Numbered from the stretch's first letter, positions 37,332-48,477 are shown. The stretch: 64,000 nt of DNA from Pseudomonas putida (GCF_009883635.2 NZ_CP026115.2:372001-436000); one strand, 5' to 3'. The notes: generated from the letters alone by a model not told the origin. A program made the numbers and translations.

Positions 37332-38690
37332 TTAAGAGGCCACCTCTGCGGCGATCTGGGAAAATTGAAAATCACGCACATCGATTTTCCCAGTCACGGC
37401 GTTTGTAATTATTGCTGAGCGGTATTCGCGCAAACGCAAAATCACAGCGTGAATAGAATCAGATTGACGCTTTAATTTTTCAATTTCAGCCTCAAGCCAA
37501 GCGCAAATTTTCTCTTGTTCACCATTGGTGGGGAGTGCCATCCAGACGTCCTTAACATCGCTAAGGCCAAGTTGAACTTTTGTCCCGCCATATCCAGACC
37601 CAGTCAGTTGCGCCTGCCCGGAAGCGGAAAAAAACTGGTATGCCATCCAACGCCCCAATACCCGATCACCACTTGGCCTAACCAGTGCCAGATGTTGACT
37701 TACATAAGCGCTTTCAAATTCTTCAGGAATGACTGCTACTGAACCAAGATCAGCAGTGATAGAAACAATTACATCGCCAGTTTGAGTTGCCGTTCTCTCC
37801 CCTTCAGCGCTATCAGGCGGCAAAACACGCTGAATATCATGAAGGAGCAAGTCAACCGAATTTCTTGAAACGTTGGTTATGCGAAGAAAAACGCTACCAG
37901 AGTCCGAGTAATACTCCGCCCAGCCGCGTGAACCGCTTGTGACAAATGTCGAAGCGTATCTTGCTCTCATAATTGTCCAGTGGAGTGGCACTTCACCCAA
38001 CCATGGCACTCCAGAATCTTTCATCGGAACTGATGGATCAAGGCCTTTGGTGACGGTGTGACTGATCAGCGCTGTGCGCTTTTCGGCAAGTTTGTCGAGC
38101 AGCGCTTTTTTCTTTTCGATCAGAGAGTCGATTTGCGCGGTTTTGAAATCGAGGAAACAGGCGATGTCTTGTTGCTCCCTAATCGGTGGGATGCCTGCTC
38201 GGAAATTCTTGATAAAGCTATCTGGCACACGCTTTTGTCCGCCAGCACCGTACATCTCGGACTCACCAATCTTTCGGAATAGATCGGAAATGGTAAGATA
38301 GAAGAGGAACTGGGGCTCCAACTGTTCGGGGCCAGCACGCATTACGTAAAGTTCAGTTGTTCCAAATGCTGTTTTATTCTTCAATCCTTTGGCAACTGAC
38401 CCTTTGCCGTTTTCGAAGCAAGGGGTGATTTTTGCCACCACTACATCGTCATCGCAGAAATAGGTATATCCACTGCCGATTTCGCTCAGTTCTTTCTCTT
38501 CGTCCAAGCGAATTCCGCCGTATTCGCCAACGGCATCCATCGGCACGAAGGAAACTAGATCGGAATCATCAAGATCGATTTCGGTCTTGCTGGGATTCAT
38601 CCTCAGAGCGAACCGTAGACGCTTCTGCTCCCAAGAGTTAGGAAAACCATCAGGTGAATACTCGGGATATGCGCGATAGTTAGTCATCAC
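37332..38690 (-). CDS. hsdS: Type I restriction enzyme specificity subunit
   Basis: This 452-residue S subunit has two target-recognition domains (about 20-165 and 225-390), each followed by a conserved helix: IPPIREQQDIACFLDFKTAQ and LPTNGEQEKICAWLEAEIEK. Repeated KLAEKRTALISHTVTKGLD and RLREYRSAIITNAVTGKID mark the pseudo-symmetric central and distal repeats. The DNA target cannot be read from the sequence. The coding region is visibly more AT-rich than its surroundings, typical of exchanged S genes. It overlaps hsdM by four bases. Confidence 0.93.
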   Translation of the reverse strand: MMTNYRAYPEYSPDGFPNSWEQKRLRFALRMNPSKTEIDLDDSDLVSFVPMDAVGEYGGIRLDEEKELSEIGSGYTYFCDDDVVVAKITPCFENGKGSVAKGLKNKTAFGTTELYVMRAGPEQLEPQFLFYLTISDLFRKIGESEMYGAGGQKRVPDSFIKNFRAGIPPIREQQDIACFLDFKTAQIDSLIEKKKALLDKLAEKRTALISHTVTKGLDPSVPMKDSGVPWLGEVPLHWTIMRARYASTFVTSGSRGWAEYYSDSGSVFLRITNVSRNSVDLLLHDIQRVLPPDSAEGERTATQTGDVIVSITADLGSVAVIPEEFESAYVSQHLALVRPSGDRVLGRWMAYQFFSASGQAQLTGSGYGGTKVQLGLSDVKDVWMALPTNGEQEKICAWLEAEIEKLKRQSDSIHAVILRLREYRSAIITNAVTGKIDVRDFQFSQIAAEVAS

Positions 38691-40924
38691 ACTACCTCGC
38701 TCAACATGGCCACGATGTCTTTTTCCAGCTGGCTAATTTCGTCTGCAATCACATCCAACGGGCGCGGCGGCTGATAAACGTAGAAGTGTCGGTTCAGCGG
38801 AATTTCGTAGCCTACTTTGGTCTTGCTATGGTCGATCCAAGCATCGGACACATATGGTAGGACTTCAGCCTTGAGGTAGTTCTCGCAGTGGCCTCTCACA
38901 AGTGCCAACAGCTTCTCATGGGCGGTTTCGTTGTCGTAACCCAACGGCAGCGGCAATTCAATGTCGACCGGCATGGCAACGATTTCCGTATCGCGCAGAT
39001 CGACATCGGGTTCCGGGTTGCCCTTGGCATCAAGACAGATATCTGCCTTGGGGTCACGCGTCGACAGTGCCGTCAGGATGGCTTTCTTCACCGGCGCACC
39101 AACTTTGATACCAGTTTCCTTTAGGGCGGCTTGGAGCACTGCCTCGAAAGCAGGGCGGTTTAGGTACAGCATTTCACTGTCCATGCCTTGCAGCGCAGCC
39201 TTGATGGCTGCCTGTGCTTCCTGGCCTGCTGCTATTTCCGCACGATAGGCTGCATCGTCCTTACGCTTCTTGCTGCTTGCCAAATTGACGAAAGCGCTCT
39301 GGTCTTCAAGCTTGGCGATCCGCTCCGCGCTGGCCTGAAAGTTCAAGCGCAGCGGGCGCTCAACGGTGATTTTGAGGAAGCCAAACTCGCGGTTTTCGAA
39401 AATCTTGCTGCAGACTCGGAGTTCGGGCTTTCCGTCCACCAGCACGTCACTTTCCGCATCGTGGTCGTGCTCGGCGTAAAGGCGCACCAGTTCCCTGATG
39501 TGGTCATCCGAGAGCTCGTTGCGCTTATTGCCAAGGCTCTTGTCCATCTTCTTGAAATGACGGGTGCCGTCGATCAATTGCACCTTGCCTTGGCGATGAT
39601 CGGGCTTCTTGTTTGTGACGATCCAAATGTAGGTGTAAATGCCCGTGTTGTAGAACATCTGGTCTGGCAGGGCGACGATGGCGTCCAGCATGTCGCGCTC
39701 AATGATCCAGCGGCGAATATTGGACTCGCCGGATCCGGCGTCACCCGTGAAGAGGGGCGATCCATTGAACACGATGGCGATCTTGGATCCATCGCCACCC
39801 TCGTTCTTGCCATCAACCAGCTTGGGTGGCTGGTGCATCTTGGAGATCATGTGCTGCAAAAAGAGCAGCGAGCCGTCGTTGATGCGTGGCAGGCCTGCGC
39901 CGAAACGGCCATAGAATCCGTGGGTGCTGTATTCCTCTCGGACGTAATCTTCTTCAGGCTTCCACTCCACACCAAACGGTGGGTTGGCCAGCATGTAGTG
40001 GAACCTCTTGCCCGGATGCCCATCGTTCGGCAAAAAGCCATTGGTCTTGTTCTTGGCATCCTTGATGCCTAGGGTGTCGCCATAGATCAGGTTATTGATC
40101 GGCTCGTCCTTGATCAGCAGGTCTGAACAGCAGATGGCGTAAGACTCAGGATTGTATTCCTGACCGAACAGCTCGATGTTTGCATCCGGGTTGAGTCCGG
40201 ATGTGAACCCGTCACCGCAAATGAACTTCTCTGCTTCGGACAACATGCCGCCTGTCCCTGCCGTGGGGTCATACACACTGCGGTAGATGCCTTTTTCGTA
40301 GATGCCGTCCTCGCCGGTGAACAGCAACTGAACCATCAAGCGGATGACTTCACGTGGAGTGAAGTGATCACCTGCTTCTTCGTTGGCTTGTTCGTTGAAC
40401 TTACGCACCAATTCTTCGAACAAGTATCCCATCTGCAAATTGCTGATGGCCTTGGGCGACAGGTTTATGTCTGCGGAGCAGAACTCCTTGATGATGAGAT
40501 AGAGCCGGTTCGCCTCATCCAGCTTGGCGATCTCGGTCTCAAATTCAAACTTATCGAAGATGTCGCGAGCGCGCGGCGAAAAGCCCTGAATATAGGCAAT
40601 CAAGTTGCCAGAAATGTTGGGCGCATCGCCCAGCAGCTTCTCAAACGTGAAGCCACTGGTGTTGAAAAGCTCCTGCTTCCGGCCATTTGCCGCAATGCTG
40701 GACAACTTTTTTTCCAACGCCGTTCCGGTGACACCTTTGTCTTCCAGGCGCTTCTTTTCGTCCAGCACCTTTTGCTTGTTTTCGGCCAGAACCAGATCGA
40801 AGCGGCGCAGAACAATCAGCGGAAGCATCACGCGGCGGTACTGCGGCGGACGGTATGGGCCACGAAGCTTGTTGGCAATATTCCAAATGAAACCGACTAG
40901 GTTTTGATGTTGAGCGTTTTGCAT
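38687..40924 (-). CDS. hsdM: Type I restriction enzyme methylase subunit
   Basis: This is a 745-residue N6-adenine methyltransferase. It has an N-terminal HsdM helical domain (about 8-150), SAM-binding VYDPTAGTGG (217-226) and catalytic NPPF (314-317). The protein is about 200 residues longer than the minimal HsdM. The extra C-terminal part (about 520-745) contains LPLGYDNETAHEKL and EIPLNRHFYVYQP, as in the larger type I M family. It is intact and should protect host DNA together with HsdS. It follows the methylase-like gene by 88 bp. Confidence 0.95.
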   Translation of the reverse strand: MQNAQHQNLVGFIWNIANKLRGPYRPPQYRRVMLPLIVLRRFDLVLAENKQKVLDEKKRLEDKGVTGTALEKKLSSIAANGRKQELFNTSGFTFEKLLGDAPNISGNLIAYIQGFSPRARDIFDKFEFETEIAKLDEANRLYLIIKEFCSADINLSPKAISNLQMGYLFEELVRKFNEQANEEAGDHFTPREVIRLMVQLLFTGEDGIYEKGIYRSVYDPTAGTGGMLSEAEKFICGDGFTSGLNPDANIELFGQEYNPESYAICCSDLLIKDEPINNLIYGDTLGIKDAKNKTNGFLPNDGHPGKRFHYMLANPPFGVEWKPEEDYVREEYSTHGFYGRFGAGLPRINDGSLLFLQHMISKMHQPPKLVDGKNEGGDGSKIAIVFNGSPLFTGDAGSGESNIRRWIIERDMLDAIVALPDQMFYNTGIYTYIWIVTNKKPDHRQGKVQLIDGTRHFKKMDKSLGNKRNELSDDHIRELVRLYAEHDHDAESDVLVDGKPELRVCSKIFENREFGFLKITVERPLRLNFQASAERIAKLEDQSAFVNLASSKKRKDDAAYRAEIAAGQEAQAAIKAALQGMDSEMLYLNRPAFEAVLQAALKETGIKVGAPVKKAILTALSTRDPKADICLDAKGNPEPDVDLRDTEIVAMPVDIELPLPLGYDNETAHEKLLALVRGHCENYLKAEVLPYVSDAWIDHSKTKVGYEIPLNRHFYVYQPPRPLDVIADEISQLEKDIVAMLSEVV

Positions 40925-41012
40925 GAGCAGTTCCTGAAAAGTGTTCGATTCGCTACGGATACGCCTTCACGCCATTGACTCGCGGCTGATCCGTTCTGTG
41001 CTTAGTGGTGAT

Positions 41013-42779
41013 CTATTGGAGTGGCCAGAATTCTTTGGTTAGCTCGGCTTGCCGGATTCGCATCTGCTCAATTTCCATTTGGATTTGCGCTTCTTCATAG
41101 AACGCATGAGCCATCGTCCGCATTTCCTCGATTGATGGAACAGGTATTGCCATTTCTTTGAGAGCAGAAAGCTGAATGGAGGGAATCGAGGCGCCGACTG
41201 CCATGCGACTCAGCAACCCCTGGCCCATCGCTGAGCGCAGGTAAATCAACAGCGCCTCGGGGGGATAGATTTCGGGGAATCGACTGCGTAGCACGACTAG
41301 AGACTGCCCAGCGATCCAGCCGCTGTTGCCTGGATTGGGAACGGGGCCAGCAATGCCTGCTTTGCCAACGACGCCCTTGAAGGTCATCAGGATGTCGTTC
41401 GACCGGATGAAATAGCTATCAGCTTTGGGGGAGCCCAGGTCAAATAGGGTTTCCTTACTGCCACTTTGGATGTAGCCGAAAAGGGGAAGATCCTGGGCCA
41501 GCACTTCCATCGCATCGGCCCCAGTTGAGGCCGTGGCATGCTGGCGAGGGCGGATGATCTCGAAAAGATCGCCTAGTTTTCGCGTCTCATAGCGCGCCAA
41601 AGCCGCCCCCAGTTGTAGTGCCGAGTCGTCCAATACATAGCGACCGACCTCTAGGCTGAAATCGTTTGCGGCAATCTCCGCTGCCGTCACTTGTGCTGCC
41701 ATCGCCGAAGTCGCCTTATCTTCGATTAGGCGTACCAATTCTGGGATGTTCGTCAGCTCACAGCGCTTTCTCGCTGTCTGCGCTCGGAACGCTTCCGTGT
41801 TGGCATCCACGAAGCGAATGATGTCGCTCCGATTGTCACTGTTTAGGACGAGGATGTTTACCGGAATGTTTGTATGGCTAAGCAGCGCCGGAGGTAGTGC
41901 GATGACTGCGTGCAAGTAGCCATGCTTGATCAGGTCTTCGCGCAGCTGTTTATCGGCTCCTTTGCCAAAGAGCACGGAGTTCGGAACCAGTACCACAATC
42001 CGGCCGTGGGTCTGTGCTAGAAGGTGGCGAATCTGGAGCACGTTGCCGGCGGGAGTCTTCTCGACGAAACGCCCCCACAGATCGTTCTCGGCAACCTCAT
42101 GGGAATAGTTTAAATTCATGGGCGGGGCGCAGACTGCGGCGTCGAATTGCAACAGTTTGCCTTGATGAATCGCCAAGGGAGCCTTCACCGGATCTGTGGG
42201 GTGTATTTCCCAGTCACTACCGCCGGTAAGATTAAGAACTTGTGCTGGTGTAGTCGGTTGTTGAGATTCAGCCCAGACCGTGGCGCCTGTGCGAACTGCC
42301 CGCGCGGCAATCTGTCCCGAGATCTCCCAGGGGATGTACACCTTGTGGTTGGAATTTACTCCAGCCAAGCCTATCAACAAATCACACAGGCCTGGGGCAT
42401 GAGCAAAGCTATCCATGCGCGACTCGCCGAACCAGTAGATGGCGTCATCCAAGACCAGCGCGTCGAGTAGGCCCTGAGCATCCAAAACCCGGATTTTATG
42501 GATGAGCGGGGATATATCGGGTATACCGCGCAGGTTTTGCCAGACCCCTTCATCAAGAAATGGAAACGGCGTACTTGACTGCAAGCTGCGTAGTGCTTCC
42601 AACTGGGTGGAAAGTCCCTGCTCTGCGAGCGCATCGAAACGATATCCCTCTTGGATGACCTGTTCCTTTGAAAGCTTCCACCAACACAGTAACTGAAGGA
42701 TCAGTGACAAGGATTTGTAGCTGTCCGCTCCTAGCCTGCGGGCTACATCCAGCAACTGGGGAAGAATTTTGTCGTTCAT
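41013..42779 (-). CDS. Degenerate N6-methylase fused to a target-recognition-like domain
   Basis: This 588-residue protein keeps the HsdM-like order: helical N-terminus (about 1-135), a Rossmann-like region, then GRIVVLVPNSVLFGKGADKQLR and HAVIALPPALLSHTNIPVNILVLN (about 259-313). But the SAM motif reads VYIPWEISG (147-155) where HsdM has YDPxxGxGG. The catalytic motif reads CAPPM (217-221) instead of NPPF/Y. The C-terminal about 190 residues (KLGDLFEIIRPRQ... to EEMRTMAHAFYEEAQIQMEI) look like an HsdS half. The start at 42779 is preferred over a GTG 18 bases upstream. It is the first gene of the hsd operon. A regulatory or accessory DNA-binding role is inferred; it is probably not an active methylase. 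Confidence 0.75.
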   Translation of the reverse strand: MNDKILPQLLDVARRLGADSYKSLSLILQLLCWWKLSKEQVIQEGYRFDALAEQGLSTQLEALRSLQSSTPFPFLDEGVWQNLRGIPDISPLIHKIRVLDAQGLLDALVLDDAIYWFGESRMDSFAHAPGLCDLLIGLAGVNSNHKVYIPWEISGQIAARAVRTGATVWAESQQPTTPAQVLNLTGGSDWEIHPTDPVKAPLAIHQGKLLQFDAAVCAPPMNLNYSHEVAENDLWGRFVEKTPAGNVLQIRHLLAQTHGRIVVLVPNSVLFGKGADKQLREDLIKHGYLHAVIALPPALLSHTNIPVNILVLNSDNRSDIIRFVDANTEAFRAQTARKRCELTNIPELVRLIEDKATSAMAAQVTAAEIAANDFSLEVGRYVLDDSALQLGAALARYETRKLGDLFEIIRPRQHATASTGADAMEVLAQDLPLFGYIQSGSKETLFDLGSPKADSYFIRSNDILMTFKGVVGKAGIAGPVPNPGNSGWIAGQSLVVLRSRFPEIYPPEALLIYLRSAMGQGLLSRMAVGASIPSIQLSALKEMAIPVPSIEEMRTMAHAFYEEAQIQMEIEQMRIRQAELTKEFWPLQ

Positions 42780-42810
42780 ATGAATTCGTTTTTCCACGCA
42801 GTGATACGCA

Positions 42811-43065
42811 TTAATTGCAATGGGAGCAGTTGTAGGTCGTGATCAGCGCTTGTCCTTCAGCGACGACTACGATGCCTCCTTTGTCCGCGATCTTCATCAG
42901 CAGGCGCTTTTCCCGCTCCAGATCAGCCAGGCGCTGTTTGGCTTCTTACTTCCCAAGCACGATCTTGTCGTTTTCCAACGAACCTTGAGTGAGCACGTAA
43001 TCAAACATTTTGAGCGAGATGCCCCGTTGGGATTGACAAGCCTTGCAGTAATGAGTGACGTGCAT
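42811..43065 (-). pseudogene. Small CxxC/CxxC protein gene with in-frame stop
   Basis: From the ATG at 43065 the frame reads MHVTHYCKACQSQRGISLKM and ends SLENDKIVLGK at a TAA (42946-42948). The same frame then continues without break as EAKQRLADLEREKRLLMKIA to QALITTYNCSHCN and a second stop at 42811. A GAA-to-TAA change would explain it; the local repeat GGGAAG(G/T)AAGAAG suggests an original Glu-Glu. The full protein of about 84 residues would have CKAC and CSHC zinc-ligand pairs and a coiled region. It lies 32 bp upstream of the methylase-like gene, in the same direction. Confidence 0.6.
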
Positions 43066-43255
43066 GGCGGGCCGGCTCCATGGGAGTGAACATGAGCCAA
43101 CTGTAGGGAAAAGCTTTCCCTGCGTCAAGAAAGCAACAAATGCGTAAAGTCCGCATAATTGATTTTTTTGCCCCGTGGGATATTTGAAGGCTGCTAGTGG
43201 ACGGGGGCGGGTACTCGGGCTTAGGGGAGAGGTGGCGAGTGTCAAAGCTCCATGG

Positions 43256-43465
43256 TCAGTACCTTGATCCGATCCCTGCGCAGCAGCGCCCCACCGCCGT
43301 CAGCGAGCGCCACCGCCGCACCGGTTCGCGCCGCGAGCGTATCGGCCACCATTTCACACCGAGGCGCAGCTCTAGGCGCCAGGCCTCGCCGTCGCGCAGA
43401 GCCCGAAATTCCCGCGCCGCGCCGATTTCCACGAGCACCTGCAAGGTGGCCTGCTCGACCGCCAT
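43256..43465 (-). CDS. Small Arg-rich protein, mobile-element remnant?
   Basis: This 69-residue frame reads MAVEQATLQVLVEIGAAREF and WPIRSRREPVRRWRSLTAVG and stops after GIGSRY. It resembles short Pseudomonas proteins found on integrative elements and plasmids (ParC-like annotation in memory, not certain) but seems cut at the C-terminus. No partner gene is visible. It may be what remains of the element that brought in the defence genes. Confidence 0.4.
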   Translation of the reverse strand: MAVEQATLQVLVEIGAAREFRALRDGEAWRLELRLGVKWWPIRSRREPVRRWRSLTAVGRCCAGIGSRY

Positions 43466-44107
43466 TTCATGGTTACGCCCTGCTCTTGTATCCAGCCACT
43501 ACTCAGGATTCTGGTATAGCGCAGCCGTGGGAAGTAGTGGACAGGTCAGCGATGCAGGTTCACCAGGGCCTGCCGGGGTGTGAGGCCGAATTCACCATAA
43601 CGTCCAATTTAACGCAGGAATTCGACGCCAACGCCATAAACGCGCAATGGCATTTTGACACTCAAGATTTGAGCCTCCGCGAGAACACCTTGTAATCGGA
43701 TCAGGGAGCGATCGTGAACAAGTCTTCCGCAAACTGTGGCGAGTCGCCCAACAATTGAGAATCGAAGCTACTGCTATCGTCATGTGGCGATAGCATCAAC
43801 ACTCCCGCACGCTAATGCACTCCGTCGGTACGATATGGCTTTTCGTTTGACCCCAAAAAATCCTCGATTCGGTATTTCTCAGCCGGACGCTATTCCCGCT
43901 GGTATCCCAACGCCAAAACATAATTGGTAAGAATATCAATTACATACATAAACAGTTCAACTTACCCCGGCTCACGAGAGCGCCCTACGGAGCTAAAAAC
44001 GGTCGGCCATTGACTGCATGCCGGGGATTAGCACTCAGCACCCCGATGACGAGCGAAACGTACTAAGCGCGCACGCCGAGCCAAAAGCTTCAGTTTCTAC
44101 CACACAA
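43466..44107. other. Gene-poor gap between defence island and tRNA-Pro
   Basis: No convincing gene is seen. A minus-strand fragment around 43540-43600 (EFGLTPRQALVNLHR then stop) may be the tail of a lost gene. ORFs of 63-64 codons at 43592-43783 and 43736-43930 have no recognisable features. The base composition is more AT-rich than in the flanking core genes. I looked for a direct repeat of the tRNA 3' end near the island's other side (about 31.8 kb) and did not find one. Confidence 0.4.
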
Positions 44108-44133
44108 ACAAAAAAGCCACCCGAAGATGGCTT
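44108..44133 (-). terminator. Terminator of the tRNA-Pro gene
   Basis: On the minus strand AAGCCATC-TTCG-GGTGGCTT forms an 8-bp stem with a TTCG tetraloop (44114-44133), followed by TTTTG. It lies 14 bases past the tRNA 3' end. Confidence 0.85.
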
Positions 44134-44147
44134 AGTTGTTTAAATAA

Positions 44148-44224
44148 TGGTCGGGACGGAGTGATTCGAACACTCGACCCCTTGCACCCCATGCAAGTGC
44201 GCTACCGGGCTGCGCTACGCCCCG
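44148..44224 (-). tRNA. tRNA-Pro (GGG)
   Basis: This 77-base cloverleaf has acceptor arms CGGGGCG/CGTCCCG (one G-U), an anticodon stem CTTGC/GCAAG with loop ATGGGGT (anticodon GGG), a T-loop GTTCGAATC and an encoded CCA. Its 3' end points toward the defence island, the usual orientation for island integration beside tRNA genes. Confidence 0.95.
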
Positions 44225-44340
44225 ACTGGGCTTGAAGCATGTTCTCAATCTTGCCGAGAACGTTGAAGAATGTACCCTAACCTCCTGATAAATGAAACCT
44301 TTTTCTCAAAAAAATTTCCACTCATCAGAAAAACCCCAGG

Positions 44341-44697
44341 TCACTTCTTCAACACCACCAACACATCCTCCAATTCAACAATCATCTGCCGAATCAGCTG
44401 CTTGTACTGGCTCGATTCATCCTTCACCTCATCACTGGAGAGCCGCAACCGCGCCCCGCCAATAGTAAACCCCTGGTCATACAGCAGGGCCCGGATCTGG
44501 CGGATCATCAGCACATCCTGCCGCTGATAATACCGCCGGTTCCCCCGCCGTTTCACAGGGTTGAGCTGAGGAAACTCCTGCTCCCAATACCGCAGCACGT
44601 GTGGCTTCACGGCACACAACTCGCTCACTTCACCGATGGTGAAGTAGCGTTTGCCCGGTATGGGGGGCAGTTCGTCGTTATGGCTTGGTTCCAGCAT
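44341..44697 (-). CDS. MerR-family transcriptional regulator
   Basis: This 118-residue protein has a MerR-type winged helix in the middle (about 18-88, [49 protein letters not shown]) and a short C-terminal dimer helix. There is no effector domain and no cysteine cluster for metal binding. It begins inside the ihfA 3' end (20-base overlap), a conserved arrangement in gammaproteobacteria. The target is unknown. A TTG nine bases upstream is a possible alternative start. Confidence 0.9.
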
Positions 44698-44980
44698 AGG
44701 CCTCAACCCGGGCCTTCAACTTCTGCCCTGGACGAAAGGTGACGACGCGCCGTGCGGTGATCGGGATCTCTTCCCCAGTCTTGGGGTTGCGGCCCGGCCG
44801 CTGGCGTTTGTCGCGAAGGTCGAAGTTGCCGAAACCGGACAACTTGACCTGCTCGTTCTCTTCAAGTGCGTGCCGAATTTCTTCAAAAAACAGCTCGACC
44901 AGCTCCTTGGCCTCACGCTTGTTAAGCCCCAGCTCCTCGTACAGCCTTTCGGCCATCTCAGCTTTCGTCAGAGCACCCAT
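44678..44980 (-). CDS. ihfA: Integration host factor alpha subunit
   Basis: This 100-residue HU/IHF DNA-bending protein reads [82 protein letters not shown], with the intercalating proline in the arm. The length is typical. It is encoded 4 bp after pheT as part of the thrS-pheT-ihfA cluster. IHF works with sigma54 promoters, one of which is proposed before the asparaginase gene. Confidence 0.97.
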
Positions 44981-44984
44981 GCCG

Positions 44985-47366
44985 TTATTTCCTTAACGTG
45001 GTGTTCAACCTTTGTTCGAGCGAGGTGAGGATGTTTTGCAGGGTAGTGTTCACCTCATCGTCGTTAAGAGTGCGCGATGGATGCTGCCAGGTCAAGCCGA
45101 CGGCAAGGCTTTTTCTATCAGGATCAATGCCTTTACCTTGGTAGACATCAAACAGCCTTAGGTCTGTGAGCCATTCGCCTGCATTGTCACGAATTACTTC
45201 AAGCACGTCTTGAGAAGCTACATCACGTCCTGCAATCAAAGCCAGGTCGCGACGGGTTTCCGGGAACTTGGAGAGTTCGCTGAATTTCGGCAGGCGGCCT
45301 TCGACCACATCACCCAGCACCAGCTCGAAGACGAACACCGGGCGGTCCAGGTCCAGGGCTTTGGCCAGCTCCGGGTGGATGGCGCCGAGGTAGCCGACGT
45401 CCTTGCCGTCGCGCTGGATCACAGCGGTCTGGCCAGGGTGCAGGGCCGGGTGCTTGCCGGCGGCGAAGGTGAAGTCGCTCAGGGCGCCGCTGTAGCCCAG
45501 CAGGGCTTCCACGTCGGCCTTGACGTCGAAGAAGTCGATGGTGTCGCGGCCGTTGGCCCAGCCTTCTGGCAGGCGGCTGCCGGTGACAACGCCGGCGATC
45601 ATTGGCTGCTGCTGCAGGTTACCGAGCTGGCCGACGAAGCGCAGGCCGCTTTCGAACAGGCGCACGCGGTCTTGCTGGCGGTTGAGGTTGTGCTGCAGCG
45701 CCTTGACCAGGCCCGGCCACAACGAGGCGCGCATGGCGGCCATGTCATTGGAGATCGGGTTGGCCAGCAGCAGCGGCTCGACGCCTGGGCTGAACAGCTC
45801 GAACAGCTTCGGGTCGATGAAGCTGTAGGTGATGGCTTCCTGGTAGCCGCGGGCGACCAGCAGGCGGCGCAGGTTTGGCAGCTCGCCGCGGGTTTCCGGG
45901 CGGGCTTGCGGCGCGAGGCGGGCTTGCGGGTAGCGCACTGGCAGGTTGTTGTAACCGTACAGGCGGGCCAGTTCTTCGATCAGGTCGACTTCCAGGCTGA
46001 TGTCGAAGCGGTGGCTTGGGACGTTCACAGTCCACTCCCCTGCCCCGCTAGCCGTGGTAGCCAGGCCGAGGTTGTTGAGCAGCTGCTCGACCTGGGCCGG
46101 GTCCATCTCCATGCCGAGCATCTGGGTGATGCGGTCGGCGCGCAGGGTGACCGGGGCGACGTTTGGCAGGTGCTGCTGGCTGACGGCTTCGACCACCGGG
46201 CCGGCTTCGCCGCCGACGATGTCGAGGATCAGCTGGGTGGCGCGTTCCATGGCTTCGCGGGCCAGCTGCGAGTCGACGCCGCGCTCATAGCGGTGCGAGG
46301 CATCGGTGTGCAGGCCGTAGGAACGGGCTTTACCGGCGACAGAGATCGGCTCGAAGAAGGCGCTTTCGAGGAACAGGTCGCGGGTTTTTTCGGTGTTCAC
46401 ACCGCTGTGCTCGCCACCCATGACGCCGGCGATGGCCAGGGCGCGGGTGTGGTCGGCGATCACCAGGGTGTCGGCACGCAGGGCTACTTCCTGGCCGTCG
46501 AGCAGGACGAGTTTCTCGCCCTCTTCGGCCATGCGCACACGGATGCCGCCGTTGATTTCGGCGAGGTCGAAGGCGTGCATCGGCTGGCCGAGTTCGAGCA
46601 TCACGTAGTTGGTGATGTCGACGGCGGCGTCGATGCTGCGCACGTCGCTGCGGCGCAGGCGCTCGACCATCCACAGCGGGGTCGGCTTGCTCAGGTCGAC
46701 GTTGCGGATGACGCGGCCGAGGTAACGTGGGCAGGCAGCCGGGGCGCTGACTTCGACCGGGCGCACTTCGTCGTGGGCCGGGGCAACGGCTGGCACCACT
46801 GGGCGGGTGACCGGGGTGTCGTACAGGGCGCTGACGTCGCGGGCCAGGCCTGCGATGGACAGGCAGTCACCGCGGTTCGGGGTCAGGCCGATCTCGATGC
46901 TGGCGTCGTCCAGGCTCAGGTACTGGCGGATGTCGTCGCCTACCGGGGCGTCGGCTGCCAGTTCCAGCAGGCCGTCGTTTTCTTCGCTGATCTGCAGCTC
47001 GGCGGCCGAGCAGAGCATGCCGAACGACTCGACGCCGCGCAGCTTGGCCTTCTTGATCTTGAAGTCGCCTGGCAGTTCGGCGCCGATCATGGCGAACGGG
47101 ATCTTGATGCCTGGGCGGGCGTTAGGCGCGCCGCACACGACCTGGAAGGTTTCCTGGCCATTGCTCACCTGGCACACGCGCAGCTTGTCGGCGTCCGGGT
47201 GTTGTTCGGTGGCGAGGATCTCGCCCACGACGATGCCGCTGAACTGGCCGGCAGCGGGGGTCACGCTGTCGACTTCGAGGCCGGCCATGGACAGGCGGGC
47301 GACCAGTTCGTCACGGGAGACTTGCGGGTTTACCCAACCGCGCAGCCACTGTTCACTGAATTTCAT
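44985..47366 (-). CDS. pheT: Phenylalanyl-tRNA synthetase beta subunit
   Basis: This 793-residue subunit has an N-terminal tRNA-binding (EMAP-like) domain (about 40-150, [20 protein letters not shown]), a B3/4 editing domain (about 200-390), B5, a catalytic-like core and a C-terminal ferredoxin-fold anticodon-binding domain (about 700-793). It forms the alpha2-beta2 enzyme with PheS. It lies 31 bp after pheS in the same transcript. Confidence 0.98.
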
Positions 47367-47397
47367 GCTGTTCTCCTAGAAAGTGCGTCGATTGGGC

Positions 47398-48477
<1,080 letters not shown>

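Noticed and set aside
43592..43930. Two 63-64-codon ORFs between the island and tRNA-Pro
   Set aside because: No ribosome binding site, no recognisable motif, composition like non-coding DNA.
44148..44224. tRNA-Pro 3' end as attachment site with a second copy flanking the island
   Set aside because: I looked near 31.8 kb and 33.9 kb for a repeat of the tRNA tail and saw none; no integrase is present, so att sites are not annotated.
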